The notes under the pieces were generated by a model, which saw only the letters and a list, made by a program, of their open reading frames with translations, did no database searches and was not told the DNA's origin. The translations under genes and the position numbers were made by a program. From positions 74,931 through 138,930 of the forward strand of contig JAKFUK010000001.1 of NCBI GenBank assembly GCA_021732745.1: a stretch of DNA of 64,000 bases, in the 5' to 3' direction. The stretch comes from Nevskia sp. (lineage in GTDB: Bacteria > Pseudomonadota > Gammaproteobacteria > Nevskiales > Nevskiaceae). This document shows, in pieces, positions 43,689 through 54,896 of the stretch (positions are counted from its first letter, which is position 1; each line of letters opens with the position of its first letter).

Positions 43689-45239
43689 TCAATTGACGGA
43701 CTTGCTGCGGCCGGCCCAGTACGGCTTGCGAAGGTCGGTCTTGAGGATCTTCCCGGCGCCACTGACCGGCAGCGGCTCGAGCCGGAGTTCGACACTGCGC
43801 GGCAGCTTGTAGCCGGCGATCAGCGTGCGGCAGTGCGCGATGATCTCCTCGCCGGAAACACTGGCACCGGCCTTGGGCACCACGATGGCGAGTACCGCCT
43901 CGCCCCATTGCTCGCTGGGAATGCCGATGACCGCGCATTCCTGTACCGCAGGATGCTGGTAGATCGCGCCTTCCACTTCGACGCTGAAGATGTTCTCGCC
44001 GCCGCTGATGATCATGTCCTTGGCGCGATCGACCAGAAAGATGAAACCATCGGGGTCCATGTAGCCCAGATCACCGGTGTGCAGCCAGCCGTTGCGCAGC
44101 GTCTGCTGGCTCTGCTCTTCCAGTCCCCAGTAGCCGCGCATCACATTCAGGCCGCGGGCGCAGATCTCGCCGACGGTGCCGCGCGGCACCTCCACATCGT
44201 CCTCATTCATGACCACAACCTCGACGCCGTAGGCCGGGCGTCCCGCACTGGTGAGCTTGGTTCCACCCGCGACATGGAACTTGGGTTCGAGAAAACTCAC
44301 GACCGGTGCCGCCTCGGTCTGGCCATAGCCCTGCGTGAAGCCGACGCCGGGCAGCGCCACCATCGCACGCAGGAGCACCGCTTCCGGCATCGGTGAAGCG
44401 CCGTACAACATGCGCCGCAGGCTGGAGATGTCATGGTCCGCAATTTTCCCGGAGCTGACCAGCAGATTGATCATGGTTGGCACCAGTACCGTGTGGGTCA
44501 CACGCTCGCGGGCGATCGTCGCGAGCACATCATCCACGTCGAAGCGCGGTATGGTGACGTGGGTGCCACCGGCCATGGTGACGGCGAAGGTATTGGCCAT
44601 GTCGGCGAGATGGAACATCGGTGCCGCGTGCAGGTAGACGGCCGTGTCGTCGTAATGCAGCGCCGGAATCACATTGATGGCGTTGTACACCACGTTGTCG
44701 TGCGTGAGCATCACGCCCTTGGACTTGCCCGTGGTGCCGCCGGTATAGAACAGGCCGGCCAGTGCACCGCCGCCAGCATTGGCGTCTGCAATCGGACGAT
44801 GATCAGCAATCAGGGCTTCGTACGAGAGGCAGCCTTCGGGCAGGGCCCCATCCCCCATGAACACGATGTGCTTGACCGTTCGCATCAGCGGACGCAGCGC
44901 CGGCAGCATCTTCGCGAAGGTATCGTCCACGAACAGCACGGCGCTCGCGGAATCATCCAGGGTGTAGGCGATTTCCGGCGGCGCCAGGCGGATGTTCACC
45001 GGGTTGGACGCCGCACCGATCCATGCCACCGCGTAGAAGTACTCGACATAGCGGTCGCTGTTCAGCGCCAGCACGGCGACGCGATCCTCGGCGCCCACCC
45101 CGAGCGACTTGAGCGCCGAACCCAGCCGGTCGATACGCTGTTCGAACTGAGTCCAGGTCTGGCGGCGATTGCCGCAGATCGTGGCGACACTGTTGGCGCG
45201 GATCTGCACCGCGCGCCGTAAGGTCTGAGTGATGTACAC
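43689..45239 (-). CDS. Acyl-CoA ligase (FadD-type AMP-forming synthetase)
   Basis: The 516-aa enzyme starts at GTG 45239 behind AGGAGAAC. It has FYTGGTTGKSKG (P-loop), GYGQTEAAP, WLHTGDLGYMD, DRAKDMIISGGENI and the terminal GKILKTDLRK with the adenylation Lys. It activates a carboxylic acid to acyl-AMP and then acyl-CoA. Within a steroid-like set of genes it is a candidate FadD3-type activator of a ring fragment, but by sequence alone only the superfamily is sure. A near-perfect CTAAC palindrome lies about 70 bp upstream. Confidence 0.88.
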   Translation of the reverse strand: MYITQTLRRAVQIRANSVATICGNRRQTWTQFEQRIDRLGSALKSLGVGAEDRVAVLALNSDRYVEYFYAVAWIGAASNPVNIRLAPPEIAYTLDDSASAVLFVDDTFAKMLPALRPLMRTVKHIVFMGDGALPEGCLSYEALIADHRPIADANAGGGALAGLFYTGGTTGKSKGVMLTHDNVVYNAINVIPALHYDDTAVYLHAAPMFHLADMANTFAVTMAGGTHVTIPRFDVDDVLATIARERVTHTVLVPTMINLLVSSGKIADHDISSLRRMLYGASPMPEAVLLRAMVALPGVGFTQGYGQTEAAPVVSFLEPKFHVAGGTKLTSAGRPAYGVEVVVMNEDDVEVPRGTVGEICARGLNVMRGYWGLEEQSQQTLRNGWLHTGDLGYMDPDGFIFLVDRAKDMIISGGENIFSVEVEGAIYQHPAVQECAVIGIPSEQWGEAVLAIVVPKAGASVSGEEIIAHCRTLIAGYKLPRSVELRLEPLPVSGAGKILKTDLRKPYWAGRSKSVN

Positions 45240-45308
45240 GAGGTTCTCCTCTCAAGGATTGAAGGCAGCCTCGCTAGACAAGGCTTCGCGGGTGCTTGCG
45301 ATGATTAT

Positions 45309-45322
45309 CTAACGGATGTTAG
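45309..45322. promoter_or_regulatory. CTAAC-type operator candidate, perfect 5-bp arms
   Basis: CTAACGGATGTTAG has perfect CTAAC/GTTAG arms around 4 nt. Read in reverse it is CTAACATCCGTTAG, matching the other sites. It lies 70 bp before the ligase start and about 40 bp before the decayed thioesterase gene on the other strand. Confidence 0.6.
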
Positions 45323-45359
45323 TTTGATATTTTTCCCATGACAAGAGCTGCGTCCGACC

Positions 45360-45740
45360 ATGTCTGGCTCCTATCACTCGCCAAGAGCGCAGTTTGCTCC
45401 AGTATCTCAGCGCCTCGAACCGGGCCGTATCCAGGTAAACACACAAAGCTTGGGATCAGACGCTTTTTTCAGTTGGATGGGGATGCGTGTGATCGACGCC
45501 GCCGAGGGGCCGTGGTGTCTGGTGCTAGGCATTCAGGATCATCATTGCAGTGGCGGCGGAACCACCGCGGTCGTCAATGGCGGGATCCTGCCTTACATGC
45601 TAGATCCCGTGGTCGGCGGTGCATTCCAGCGATCGCTTGGACACCGTGGGCCAAATCACGTTGCGCCTAAATGTCGAGTATCTGGCACCGATGATGGTCG
45701 CGACACAGATCGTCGGCGAAGGCGAGGTTGTACCGCCGGG
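45360..45740 (+). pseudogene. PaaI-type thioesterase remnant
   Basis: The first frame gives an MGMRVID-like start region and NGGILPYMLDPVVGGAF, the hotdog thioesterase signature. Homology then shifts frame to GQITLRLNVEYLAPMM and VGEGEVV, and again to YRRGGSLVFVDGD. At least two frameshifts are needed. The remnant runs directly into acyl-CoA synthetase sequence at about 45740. Confidence 0.7.
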
Positions 45741-46479
45741 GCGGCAGCCTCGTGTTCGTCGATGGGGATCGCGTCGCTGTGATGGAGCGTAACTCGCCGG
45801 CCTACGTCGAGAGCTATCTGGCGGCGCTGAAGCTGGTGCTGGTGGCCTGCAACGTCAAATACAAGTATCGGCCGGAAGAGCTGCAGTACCTGCTCGAGGA
45901 CTCCGGTCCAGCCGTGTTGGTGATCAACGAGGATTTCCTGCCAACCGTCGAGCTGATCGCCGCGCAGTGCCCGCAACTGGAAATGGTCGTGGTGATCGGA
46001 CCCTCGGCGCGGGCCGCCCCCCCGGTGCATGGCCTACGCGGCCCGCCTTGCCCACGCACGGTGCGGCCACGTTGCCACCCCACTCGATCTGCGCCGACGT
46101 CTGCAGGGTCGAAAGTGGATGGCTCGCTGACCCTGCTCGGCCGAGGCTCGGGCGTGATCAACACCGGCGGCGAAAAGGTGATCCCGGAAGAAGTGGAGAA
46201 CGTGATCCATGACCAGCCAGGCGTCGCCGACTGCGTCGTGGTGGGCGCTCCCGACGCTCGCTACGGCCAGGTGATCGCCGCGCTGATCGAGTTCCATCCG
46301 GGCCGCAGCGGCTCGCTGAACGACATCGCCCATCAATGCTCAGCGCGCCTGGCCAACTACAAGAAGCCCCGCCACCTGTTCGTGGTGGACAAGATTCCGC
46401 GCAAGGACAACGGCAAGATGGAATACGTACGTGCGCGGGAAATCGTCGCCGAGCGCCTCCAGCAACTCACCCCCTCCGC

Positions 46480-46483
<4 letters not shown>
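45740..46483 (+). pseudogene. Acyl-CoA synthetase remnant with deleted core
   Basis: An open frame of 251 codons from 45728 joins an N-terminal synthetase part (DRVAVMERNSPAYVESYLA, KYRPEELQYLLEDSGPAVL) to a C-terminal part (GRGSGVINTGGEKVIPEEVE, KIPRKDNGKMEY) through about 40 unrelated residues. The whole AMP-binding core with the P-loop, some 250 residues, is missing, so it cannot adenylate. The residual C-domain looks undamaged. With the thioesterase remnant in front, it records deletion and frameshift in a former operon. Confidence 0.8.
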
Positions 46484-47428
<945 letters not shown>

Positions 47429-47445
<17 letters not shown>

Positions 47446-48817
47446 GGAGTTCGTCCTGGCGCTGCGCGGCAGCGGCCTCGAGCCGGGGCTGTCGGAATGC
47501 GTGGACGCCTATCGCGCCGCACGCATCGTCGGCCTGGATGATCGCGACGGCCTGCGCGAAGCCCTTGGTGCCACGCTGGCGAAAACCGAGCCCGGCCGCG
47601 CCATCTTCGACGACGTGTTCGAGCGCTACTTCTCGTTCACGATGTTCGGCGAGCGCTTGCCCGGTGCGTCCGAATCCGAGCCGGACGACGGCGATGACGC
47701 CAATGCCGATGCTACGCAGTCGCGAGAAGCCCGGACACCCACCGACACCCTGTTGCGCATGATCGAAACCGCCGACCGCGCGGGCCTGGCGGTGCGCCTG
47801 CGCGCCGCCGAGCAGCAGGTCGGCATCACCGGCGCCTGGCTGCCGACGCAGCGTGGCCTGTACACGCGGCGCATGCTGGAATCCATGGGCGCCGGGAACC
47901 TGATCGCCGAGGAAAATGCCCTGGCCGGTCAGCCCTCGCCGTCCGCGGCAACGGAAATGCGCATCTCGCGCTTGAAAGCGGCACGCGAGCGCCTGTTCGA
48001 GGAAGTGCGCGACCATGTCTCGCGTCGCCTGGTGCTGTACGGCAAGTCCGCCACCGAGAAACTGCGCGACACCACGCTGAGCACGCAGCGCCTGTCGAAC
48101 ATCGAGCGCCGCGACTTCGACCGCATGCTGCGCCTGATCCACAAGCTGGCGCGCCGACTGGCCACCCGCCACGCGCTGCGCCAGCGCCGCCAGCGGCGCG
48201 GCGTGCTCGACGTGCGGCGCACGCTTGCGCGCAATGTCGCCTACGGTGGCGTGCTGTTCGAGACACGCTGGAAGAACCGGCCCATCTCGGAGCCCAAGGT
48301 CATCGCCATCTGCGACGTGTCGCGCTCGGTGGCGTCCTACGCGCGGTTTCTCCTGCTGCTGCTCTATGGCCTGCGCGACGTGTTGCCCGATGTGCGCAGC
48401 TTCGCGTTCACGCACCGGCTGGTGGATGTCTCCGGGCACTTCGACCGCGATCCGCCGCACATCGCCATCGAGCGCGTGCTCGACCAGGTGGGCGGCACCG
48501 GCACCAACTACGGCACCATGCTGCGCGACTTCGCGACGCAGGAACTGCCCAAGGTCGATCGACGCACCGCCGTCATCATTCTCGGCGACGGCCGCAACAA
48601 CCGCGCCGAACCGGAGGTGGAGGTGATGCGCGAACTGCACAAGCGCGCGCGCCGCGTGGTCTGGCTCAACCCCGAGCCACGAAGCTTCTGGGCCCTCGGC
48701 GACTCCGAGATGCCGCGCTACGCACCCCACTGCCACACCGTCCGCGAGTGCGGCACCCTGGTGCAACTCGAGCGCGCCGTGGACAACCTGCTGCGCAACA
48801 CCGGCAGCAATGGCTGA
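47429..48817 (+). CDS. VWA-domain protein (CoxE-like), partner of MoxR ATPase
   Basis: The 462-aa protein starts at ATG 47429 inside the end of the ATPase gene. An acidic linker (SEPDDGDDANAD) follows about 80 residues. The C-terminal VWA domain keeps the MIDAS pattern: DVSRSV, GTNYGT and GDGRNN. CoxE/CoxD-like pairs mature metalloenzymes, so a maturation role is likely; no obvious client such as CO dehydrogenase is nearby. Confidence 0.88.
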
Positions 48818-48835
48818 ATCTCCACAATTTCACAC

Positions 48836-49738
48836 ATGGACGTCATGAATTCTCCCTCCTCCCCAACGGACGCCGTCGCGGAAGTCCTTGGCGTGCTAGA
48901 TCTCAAGACGGTCGGCAATGACCGCTTCCGCGCCCAGCCTCGCGAGTTCGGCCGCCGTCGCCTCTACGGCGGGCAGATCTTCGCGCAGACCGTGATGGCC
49001 GCACAGCTCACGGTGGAGGATCGTGCGCCCCATGCGCTGCACGCCTGTTTCCTGCTGCCGGGAACCCCGGACGAGCCGGTCGATTTCGAGGTGGAGCGAC
49101 TGCGCGACGGCGGTGCCTTCTCCGCGCGCCGCGTGAACGCGCTGCAGAACGGGCGCGTGATCCTGAGTCTGATGGCATCGTTCCATCGCGCCGAAGAAGG
49201 CTTCGAGCACCAGATCATCATGCCGCCCGCGCCCGAGCCGGAGACGCTGGCCAGTACCAGCAGCCTGCTCGCCGACTGGGTTCAGCGAACCGGCTCGGTC
49301 CCGCACTCGATGCTGGAAGTCAGCATGACCCAGCGCATGGGCCTGGACGTGCATCCGCTGGACCCGGACAGCGTGTTCGGCGACAAGGTCCGTCCGCCGG
49401 ATTACGCGCACTGGTTCCGCGTCTGCCGGACAGTGCCCGACGATCCCCGGCTGCACTACGCGCTGCTCGCCTTCGCCAGCGACCTGTGCTTTCTCGGCAC
49501 CTCGCTGCGGCCGCACGGCGTGCCCTGGTACGCCCCCAGCATGCAGCCTTCCACGGTCGACCATTCGCTGTGGATCCACCGCCCCCTGCGCGCCGATGAC
49601 TGGCTGCTCTACGTGATGGACTCACCCACCGCGCAGAACGCCCGCGGTTTCGTGCGCGGCGCCATCTACGACCGTGCCGGCAGGCTGGTCGCCTCCAGCG
49701 CGCAGGACGGGCTGATCCGCCCCCTGCCAAACCCCTGA
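48836..49738 (+). CDS. tesB: Acyl-CoA thioesterase II
   Basis: The 300-aa double-hotdog enzyme starts at ATG 48836 (a second ATG is at 48845). It has FGRRRLYGGQIFAQ, HALHACFLLPG, ASDLCFLGT and the C-terminal ARGFVRGAIYD and ASSAQDGLIR. The Asp/Ser-Thr/Gln catalytic set of TesB is visible. It hydrolyses medium- and long-chain acyl-CoA to free acid and CoA, which would relieve CoA limitation in this catabolic setting. Confidence 0.92.
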   Translation: MDVMNSPSSPTDAVAEVLGVLDLKTVGNDRFRAQPREFGRRRLYGGQIFAQTVMAAQLTVEDRAPHALHACFLLPGTPDEPVDFEVERLRDGGAFSARRVNALQNGRVILSLMASFHRAEEGFEHQIIMPPAPEPETLASTSSLLADWVQRTGSVPHSMLEVSMTQRMGLDVHPLDPDSVFGDKVRPPDYAHWFRVCRTVPDDPRLHYALLAFASDLCFLGTSLRPHGVPWYAPSMQPSTVDHSLWIHRPLRADDWLLYVMDSPTAQNARGFVRGAIYDRAGRLVASSAQDGLIRPLPNP

Positions 49739-49751
49739 ACGCCTTACGCCC

Positions 49752-50948
49752 ATGACCTCGAACTCAGCCGCACTCCCCTGGTGGCAGTCCCTGCCCGCTG
49801 ATTACTACCAGCATCCCTTCGACACCGCGCTCGACCGCAGCGATCCGCTGAAAGTGCTGGCCACCGCGGCCGTGGATCAGGTCGCGCGCACCGCCCTGGG
49901 CACGGTGATGGCGCTGGCCTTGAGGCCCAGCCTCGCCACGCCGCGCGCACGCGCCATCGAGCGCGCGCGGCTCAGCTTCTATACCCCGCTGGCCGGTGCC
50001 GATGCCGACCAAGTCTACATCGCGCCGCCGACTGTCCCGGTGCGGACACGCAAGGCCTCAAGCTGGGGCCTGGGCTTCGAAGACGCAGTGTGCGAGCGCC
50101 TGAGCTTCGACAGCCCGTTCGAGCCGCTCAACCCCGCCCTGCGCGAGGACTACGCCCGCCAGGACCGCAACCGGCGCGCGACCGCGCTGTACATCCGCCG
50201 GCCGCTGGGCAAGCCGCGGCCGACACTCATCTTCGTGCATGGCTACCTGCTCGACGATCCGCGTCTGAACAGCCGCTCGTTCTGTCTGCCCTGGCTGTTC
50301 CGTCAGGGCTACGACGTGCTGTTGCCCAGCCTGCCGTTCCACGGGCCGCGGGCCGAGCGCCTGCATCCCTACAGCGGCTACGGATTCTTTGCCGGCGGCC
50401 TGGCGCGCACCAATGAATCGATGTTGCAGGGCGTCAGCGACCTGCGGGTCTGGACGCAGGAATTGCTGAATCGCGGCGCGCCGCAGGTCGGCATTTCCGG
50501 CCTGAGCCTGGGCGGCTACATGACCGCGATGCTGAGCACGGTCGAATCCCGCCTGGCTTTCGCGATACCGAATTCTCCGGTCGTCGCGGCGGCCGACATG
50601 GCCATGGAATGGCAGCCGCTGGGCCGACTCATGCGCCGCTCGGTGTTGACCGACGGCTGGACCTTTCCCGAACTGCGCCAGAGCATGGCCCTGCACAGTC
50701 CGCTCAGCCGTCCGCCCCGCCTGGACGCGAACCGCTTGCTGGTGATCGGCGGTGCGGGCGACCGCTTCACTTCACCGCGCTTCGTCAGCCTGCTGCACCA
50801 GCACTGGGTCGGCAGCCAGTTGCACTGGTTCCCCGGCAATCACCTGCTGCACCTGCAGCAGGGCCGCTACCTGCGGCTGATGAAGAAATTCATGGACAGC
50901 AACGTGAATCCGGATTCCCTGCATCCACCTTCGTCCACCCGCGCTTGA
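49752..50948 (+). CDS. Alpha/beta hydrolase, ABHD18/DUF2048-like
   Basis: The 398-aa protein starts at ATG 49752. It has IFVHGYLLDDPRLN (oxyanion region), LLPSLPFHGPR, nucleophile GLSLGG and a late FPGNHLLH. It looks cytosolic, without a signal peptide. The substrate is unknown. It lies 13 bp after tesB and ends before a strong terminator-like hairpin. Confidence 0.8.
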   Translation: MTSNSAALPWWQSLPADYYQHPFDTALDRSDPLKVLATAAVDQVARTALGTVMALALRPSLATPRARAIERARLSFYTPLAGADADQVYIAPPTVPVRTRKASSWGLGFEDAVCERLSFDSPFEPLNPALREDYARQDRNRRATALYIRRPLGKPRPTLIFVHGYLLDDPRLNSRSFCLPWLFRQGYDVLLPSLPFHGPRAERLHPYSGYGFFAGGLARTNESMLQGVSDLRVWTQELLNRGAPQVGISGLSLGGYMTAMLSTVESRLAFAIPNSPVVAAADMAMEWQPLGRLMRRSVLTDGWTFPELRQSMALHSPLSRPPRLDANRLLVIGGAGDRFTSPRFVSLLHQHWVGSQLHWFPGNHLLHLQQGRYLRLMKKFMDSNVNPDSLHPPSSTRA

Positions 50949-50958
50949 GAAACTTCAT

Positions 50959-50986
50959 GCCTCTCCCGGCCAGTGCCGGGAGAGGC
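50959..50986 (+). terminator. Hairpin terminator after hydrolase
   Basis: GCCTCTCCCGGC-CAGT-GCCGGGAGAGGC is a perfect 12-bp stem 10 bp after the stop, followed by CGTTT. It sits between convergent genes and probably ends the 46.5-50.9 kb operon. Confidence 0.7.
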
Positions 50987-51082
50987 CGTTTGATCCCTAC
51001 ACGCGCTGTCCGGATGTCGAGCCAGCAACCGCGCAGCGCTGGCGGGATTGGGATCAGGCGGCTACCCGGTCAGGGATGACCC

Positions 51083-52318
51083 TCAGTGTCCTCCAAGCAT
51101 GAAGAACACCTGCAGCTCACCGACCAGGGCACCGAGCACGGCCCCGGCGATGACGATGATGATCTCGTTCTCCTTGAACGCAGGGCGCAGTACGGACTCG
51201 AACTCTTCCGGCGACAAGGAGTTCATGCGGCCCAGGATGGTTTCATTGATGTCGAGCGCGTCCGTCGCGTACTTCTCTACCTGCTTGGACGCCATCGGGA
51301 TCAGATCAAGGATGCGCTGCGCCACCAGCTTGCGCACCTCGCCATAGCGCTCGTGCCCGAGCGCGAACACCACCAGCGGCAGCGCCTTGCCTAGCCGCTG
51401 GTCCATGGCCTCGCGCACCTGCCGGTGCACCAGGTCGATGATGCGGTCCAGCGCCGGCCCGCGCAGCAGCTCTTCGATCAGGTTGGCCGGCGTGAGCAGT
51501 TCCGATGCCATCAGCAGGGCGTAATCCTTCGCGACCTGATCCTGCCGCGCCAGGAACTTGCCCTGGAACGTCCAGCCCAGGATCTTCTTCGGGCGCAAGG
51601 GCCGGAACAGGATCTGCAAGGCCACCCAGTCGCTGACGAAGCCGATCAGACCGCCGAACAGCGGCATCAGCCAGGGCTCGTGCCAGGTCATCCAGCACGC
51701 GAGCTGCACCAGACCGAGAAGGAAGCCGAACCAGAATCCGATATTGCGGAAGAACGTCAGTTCCGGCCCGCCGACCCGCCAGAAAATCTCGTTGAGCTTT
51801 TCCTTGTCGCGCACCAGGTTGGTGATGATGACGTGGCGGATGTCGAAGTACTCCTCGAAACGCCCGGTCGCGCTGGTCCAGAATTCGCGCATCACCCCGG
51901 GAATCTCGGCCTGCACCCGTTCCACCAGCTTGCGCTGGGCGAACGCCGGCAACCGCCCCCAGAATCCGGCCAGGTAGGTGTCGCCGATTTCGCGGACCAG
52001 CGCTTCTGCCGCATCGTTCACCGGTCGTTCGAGCTCACGGAGCATGCGCTCCGGATCGAGGCGCTCGAACAGCTCGTTGGAATCCAGCAGTTGCTCCGCC
52101 ATGAGGTCGGCCGCGTGCGTCGCGATCTTGTGCGCCTTGCGCGGCAGGATGCCCTGCCAACCCAGCCAGGGCTCGATGCCTACGAACTTGATCGGGCGGA
52201 AGATCATTTCCACCGCCAGCGTCTTGGTGATGTAGCCGACGAAAGCGGCGACCAGCGGAATCGCCAGGTACACCCAGAGGTGCTCCTGGAAATCGGTCAT
52301 CACGGATTGCAGAGTCAT
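51083..52318 (-). CDS. DUF445-family membrane protein
   Basis: The 411-aa protein starts at ATG 52318. A first hydrophobic segment (VYLAIPLVAAFVGYITKTLA) carries the DUF445 signature and is repeated near residue 225 (GGLIGFVSDWVALQILFRPL), so the two halves resemble each other. A C-terminal helix ends the chain (IIIVIAGAVLGALVGELQVF). It is an inner-membrane protein of unknown function, 64 bp after the CoA-transferase gene. Confidence 0.85.
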   Translation of the reverse strand: MTLQSVMTDFQEHLWVYLAIPLVAAFVGYITKTLAVEMIFRPIKFVGIEPWLGWQGILPRKAHKIATHAADLMAEQLLDSNELFERLDPERMLRELERPVNDAAEALVREIGDTYLAGFWGRLPAFAQRKLVERVQAEIPGVMREFWTSATGRFEEYFDIRHVIITNLVRDKEKLNEIFWRVGGPELTFFRNIGFWFGFLLGLVQLACWMTWHEPWLMPLFGGLIGFVSDWVALQILFRPLRPKKILGWTFQGKFLARQDQVAKDYALLMASELLTPANLIEELLRGPALDRIIDLVHRQVREAMDQRLGKALPLVVFALGHERYGEVRKLVAQRILDLIPMASKQVEKYATDALDINETILGRMNSLSPEEFESVLRPAFKENEIIIVIAGAVLGALVGELQVFFMLGGH

Positions 52319-52382
52319 TTGCAGATGCGGTATCGGGGAAAGGGCGAAAGTCCGGTCCGCCGACGCGATCGAATGCCCCGAC

Positions 52383-53591
52383 TCAGCGCGAGAGCGCGAT
52401 ACCTCGCTCGAACAGGTCGTCTACCTGCGTGGTGGAATAACCCAGCGCCAGCAGCACCTCGCGCGTGTGCTGGCCCAGGGTCGGTGCCGGCGCATGCACC
52501 GATCCGGGGGTCCGCGAAAGCTTAACCGGGATGCCGAGTCCACGCTGACCATTCTCGAATTCCACCACCATCTCGCGATGCAGGGTGTGCGGATGCTGCA
52601 GGACCTGCGGCAGCTGATTGACTGGTCCGGCCGGAACACCAGCCTTGAGCAGGGCCTCGCACAGCTCCGCCGCATCCCGATCCGCCAGCAGGTTTTCGAT
52701 CGAGGCGCGCAGCGCGACACGATTGCGGTTGCGCTCGCCATTGCTGGCGTAACGCGGATCGGCCGCCAGTTCGGGCACGCCGCAGAACTCGCAGAACTTG
52801 CGGAACTGTCCGTCGTTGCCGATGCCCAGGAACACCTCGCCGCTGCGCGTAACGAACTTGTCGTAAGGCACCACGTTGGGATGGCCGCTGCCGGCCAGCA
52901 CCGGCACCTGGCCGTTGACGAACCAGTTGGCTGCGTGCGGATGCAGCAGGCCGACGGCGGTATCGAACAGCGTGGCCTCCACGAACTGCCCCAGCCCGGA
53001 TCGCTGCCGCTCGGCGAGTGCCAGCAGGATGCCGATCACCGCGTTGAGCCCGGTGGTCATGTCCACGATGGGAATGCCGATGCGCGTGGGCCCGCTGGCG
53101 GGATCGCCGTTGATGCTCATCAGGCCACCCATGGCCTGAGCCACCGCGTCGTATCCCGGCGCGCCACCCAGCGGACCATCGGCACCGAAGCCGGACACGC
53201 GACAATGGATCAGACGGGGGAAGCGTACGCGCAGCACGTCCTCGAAACCCAGGCCCCACTTTTCCATCGTGCCGGTCTTGAAGTTTTCCACCAGCACGTC
53301 GGCATCGGCAAGCAGGCGCAGCACCGCTTCGCGACCTTCCGGCCGCGACAGGTCAAGGGCGATGTCCTGCTTGTTGCGATTGACGCCCAGAAAATACGAG
53401 GCGGTGCCCTCGACGAAGGGCGGCCCCCAGGTGCGCGTCTCGTCGCCCATCGGTGGCTCGACCTTGAGCACGCCGGCACCGTGATCGGACAGAATCTGCG
53501 TGCAGTAGGGTCCGCCCAGCACGCGGGACAGATCGACGACCCGGATGCCGGCGAGCGCACCGGCAGAGGATTTCAGCGACGAGGTAGCCAT
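52383..53591 (-). CDS. CaiB/BaiF-type (family III) CoA-transferase
   Basis: The 402-aa protein starts at ATG 53591, overlapping the ACAD stop as TGATG; the longer open frame to 53738 is a shadow. It has VDLSRVLGGPYCTQILSDHG, GVNRNKQDIALDLS, PGYDAVAQAMGG and the conserved Asp in PIVDMTTG. It is the last catabolic gene of the long minus-strand operon. Confidence 0.92.
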   Translation of the reverse strand: MATSSLKSSAGALAGIRVVDLSRVLGGPYCTQILSDHGAGVLKVEPPMGDETRTWGPPFVEGTASYFLGVNRNKQDIALDLSRPEGREAVLRLLADADVLVENFKTGTMEKWGLGFEDVLRVRFPRLIHCRVSGFGADGPLGGAPGYDAVAQAMGGLMSINGDPASGPTRIGIPIVDMTTGLNAVIGILLALAERQRSGLGQFVEATLFDTAVGLLHPHAANWFVNGQVPVLAGSGHPNVVPYDKFVTRSGEVFLGIGNDGQFRKFCEFCGVPELAADPRYASNGERNRNRVALRASIENLLADRDAAELCEALLKAGVPAGPVNQLPQVLQHPHTLHREMVVEFENGQRGLGIPVKLSRTPGSVHAPAPTLGQHTREVLLALGYSTTQVDDLFERGIALSR

Positions 53592-54754
53592 CAGTACGAG
53601 CGCGGCAGGCCCATGACCTTTTCGCCGATGTAGTTGAGCACCATCTCGCGGTTCAGCGGCGCGGTGCGCAGCAGGCGCACCATCGGGTACAGATCGAAGA
53701 TGCCGTATTCCTTGGTGAAACCGTTGCCGCCGAAACATTGCAGCGAGGCGTCCACCGCGTGGATGCCGGCCTCGGCAGCCGCGTACTTCGCCATGTTGGC
53801 GAACTCGCCGGCAGGCAGGCGCTGATCAAAGGCCCAGGCGGCCTTGTGCGTCATCAGCCCGGCCATCTCGATTTCGGAATAGGCGATTGCCAGCGGATGC
53901 TGCAGACCCTGATAGGCACCGATCGGCACCTTGTTGAACACCTTGCGCTCGTTGGCATAGGCCACCGCCTTGCGCAGGGCGTAGCGTCCGACGCCAACGC
54001 ATAGCGCGGAAAGGATGATGCGCTCGGGATTGAGCGTGTCGAACAGGATCTTGAAGCCTTCGTCGACGGTGCCCAGCACGTCGGCCTCGGTCAGTTCCAC
54101 GTCGTCGAAGAACAACTGCCACTGCGATTCCGGCATCGGGATGCTGACCGGGATGACGGTCTTGCTCACGCCCTTGGCGCGCATGTCCATGATGAACAGC
54201 GTGAAGCCGTCGGTCTTGCGGCTGACCTCGCCGTGCGGCTTGGTGCGGCTGACCACCAGGGCGTAGTCGGCGGAATCGGCGTCGGTGATGTAGGTCTTCT
54301 GCCCCTTGAGCTTGAAGCCCTTGCCTTCGCGCCGCGCGATGGAGGTGATCTCCATCGTGTTGGAGCCGGCGTTGGGCTCGGTGATGGCGAAGCAGAACTT
54401 GATCTCGCCGCGGCAGGCCGCCGGCAGATACTTCTGCTTCTGCTCTTCGGTCCCGTGCATGGCGATCAGGGCCAGCGACATGGTGGAATTGACCACCAGG
54501 CTGAGCAGGGGAATTCCGTTGTTGGACAGGCCCTCCATGAACAGGGCCATTTCCATCATGCCCTGCCCTGCGCCGCCGTAGGCCTCCGGCACCATGAGTC
54601 CCAGAAAGCCGTCGGAGGCGACCTGCGCCATCAACTCCTTGGGCGGCTGGTGCTTGTCTGCATAGGTCATCCAGTAGCGGCGGTCGAACTGCTGAGACAC
54701 CTTGTCGCCGTACTCCAAAATCATCCGCTGCTCGTTGCTCAGTTCAAAATTCAC
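53591..54754 (-). CDS. Acyl-CoA dehydrogenase (GLPRSY subfamily)
   Basis: The 387-aa protein starts at GTG 54754 with AAGGAT upstream. It has MNFELSNEQRM, CFAITEPNAGSNTMEI, YITDADSADYAL, CFGGNGFTKEYG and a VMGLPRSY end. It is closest in form to the products at 27846 and 60342. A 142-bp gap without an obvious gene separates it from the crotonase upstream. Confidence 0.9.
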   Translation of the reverse strand: MNFELSNEQRMILEYGDKVSQQFDRRYWMTYADKHQPPKELMAQVASDGFLGLMVPEAYGGAGQGMMEMALFMEGLSNNGIPLLSLVVNSTMSLALIAMHGTEEQKQKYLPAACRGEIKFCFAITEPNAGSNTMEITSIARREGKGFKLKGQKTYITDADSADYALVVSRTKPHGEVSRKTDGFTLFIMDMRAKGVSKTVIPVSIPMPESQWQLFFDDVELTEADVLGTVDEGFKILFDTLNPERIILSALCVGVGRYALRKAVAYANERKVFNKVPIGAYQGLQHPLAIAYSEIEMAGLMTHKAAWAFDQRLPAGEFANMAKYAAAEAGIHAVDASLQCFGGNGFTKEYGIFDLYPMVRLLRTAPLNREMVLNYIGEKVMGLPRSY

Positions 54755-54896
54755 GTTCGATAATCCTTCAGAAGAAATTGGAGCCCGGCTCGACCTGCTG
54801 CCGGCAGTCGCCGACAACGCGCCCAAAAGCGCGTCCGGACGCGGACAAGACCGCGCCTGGACGCACTGATGGCGACGCGAGCGCCCTTTGCGGTGC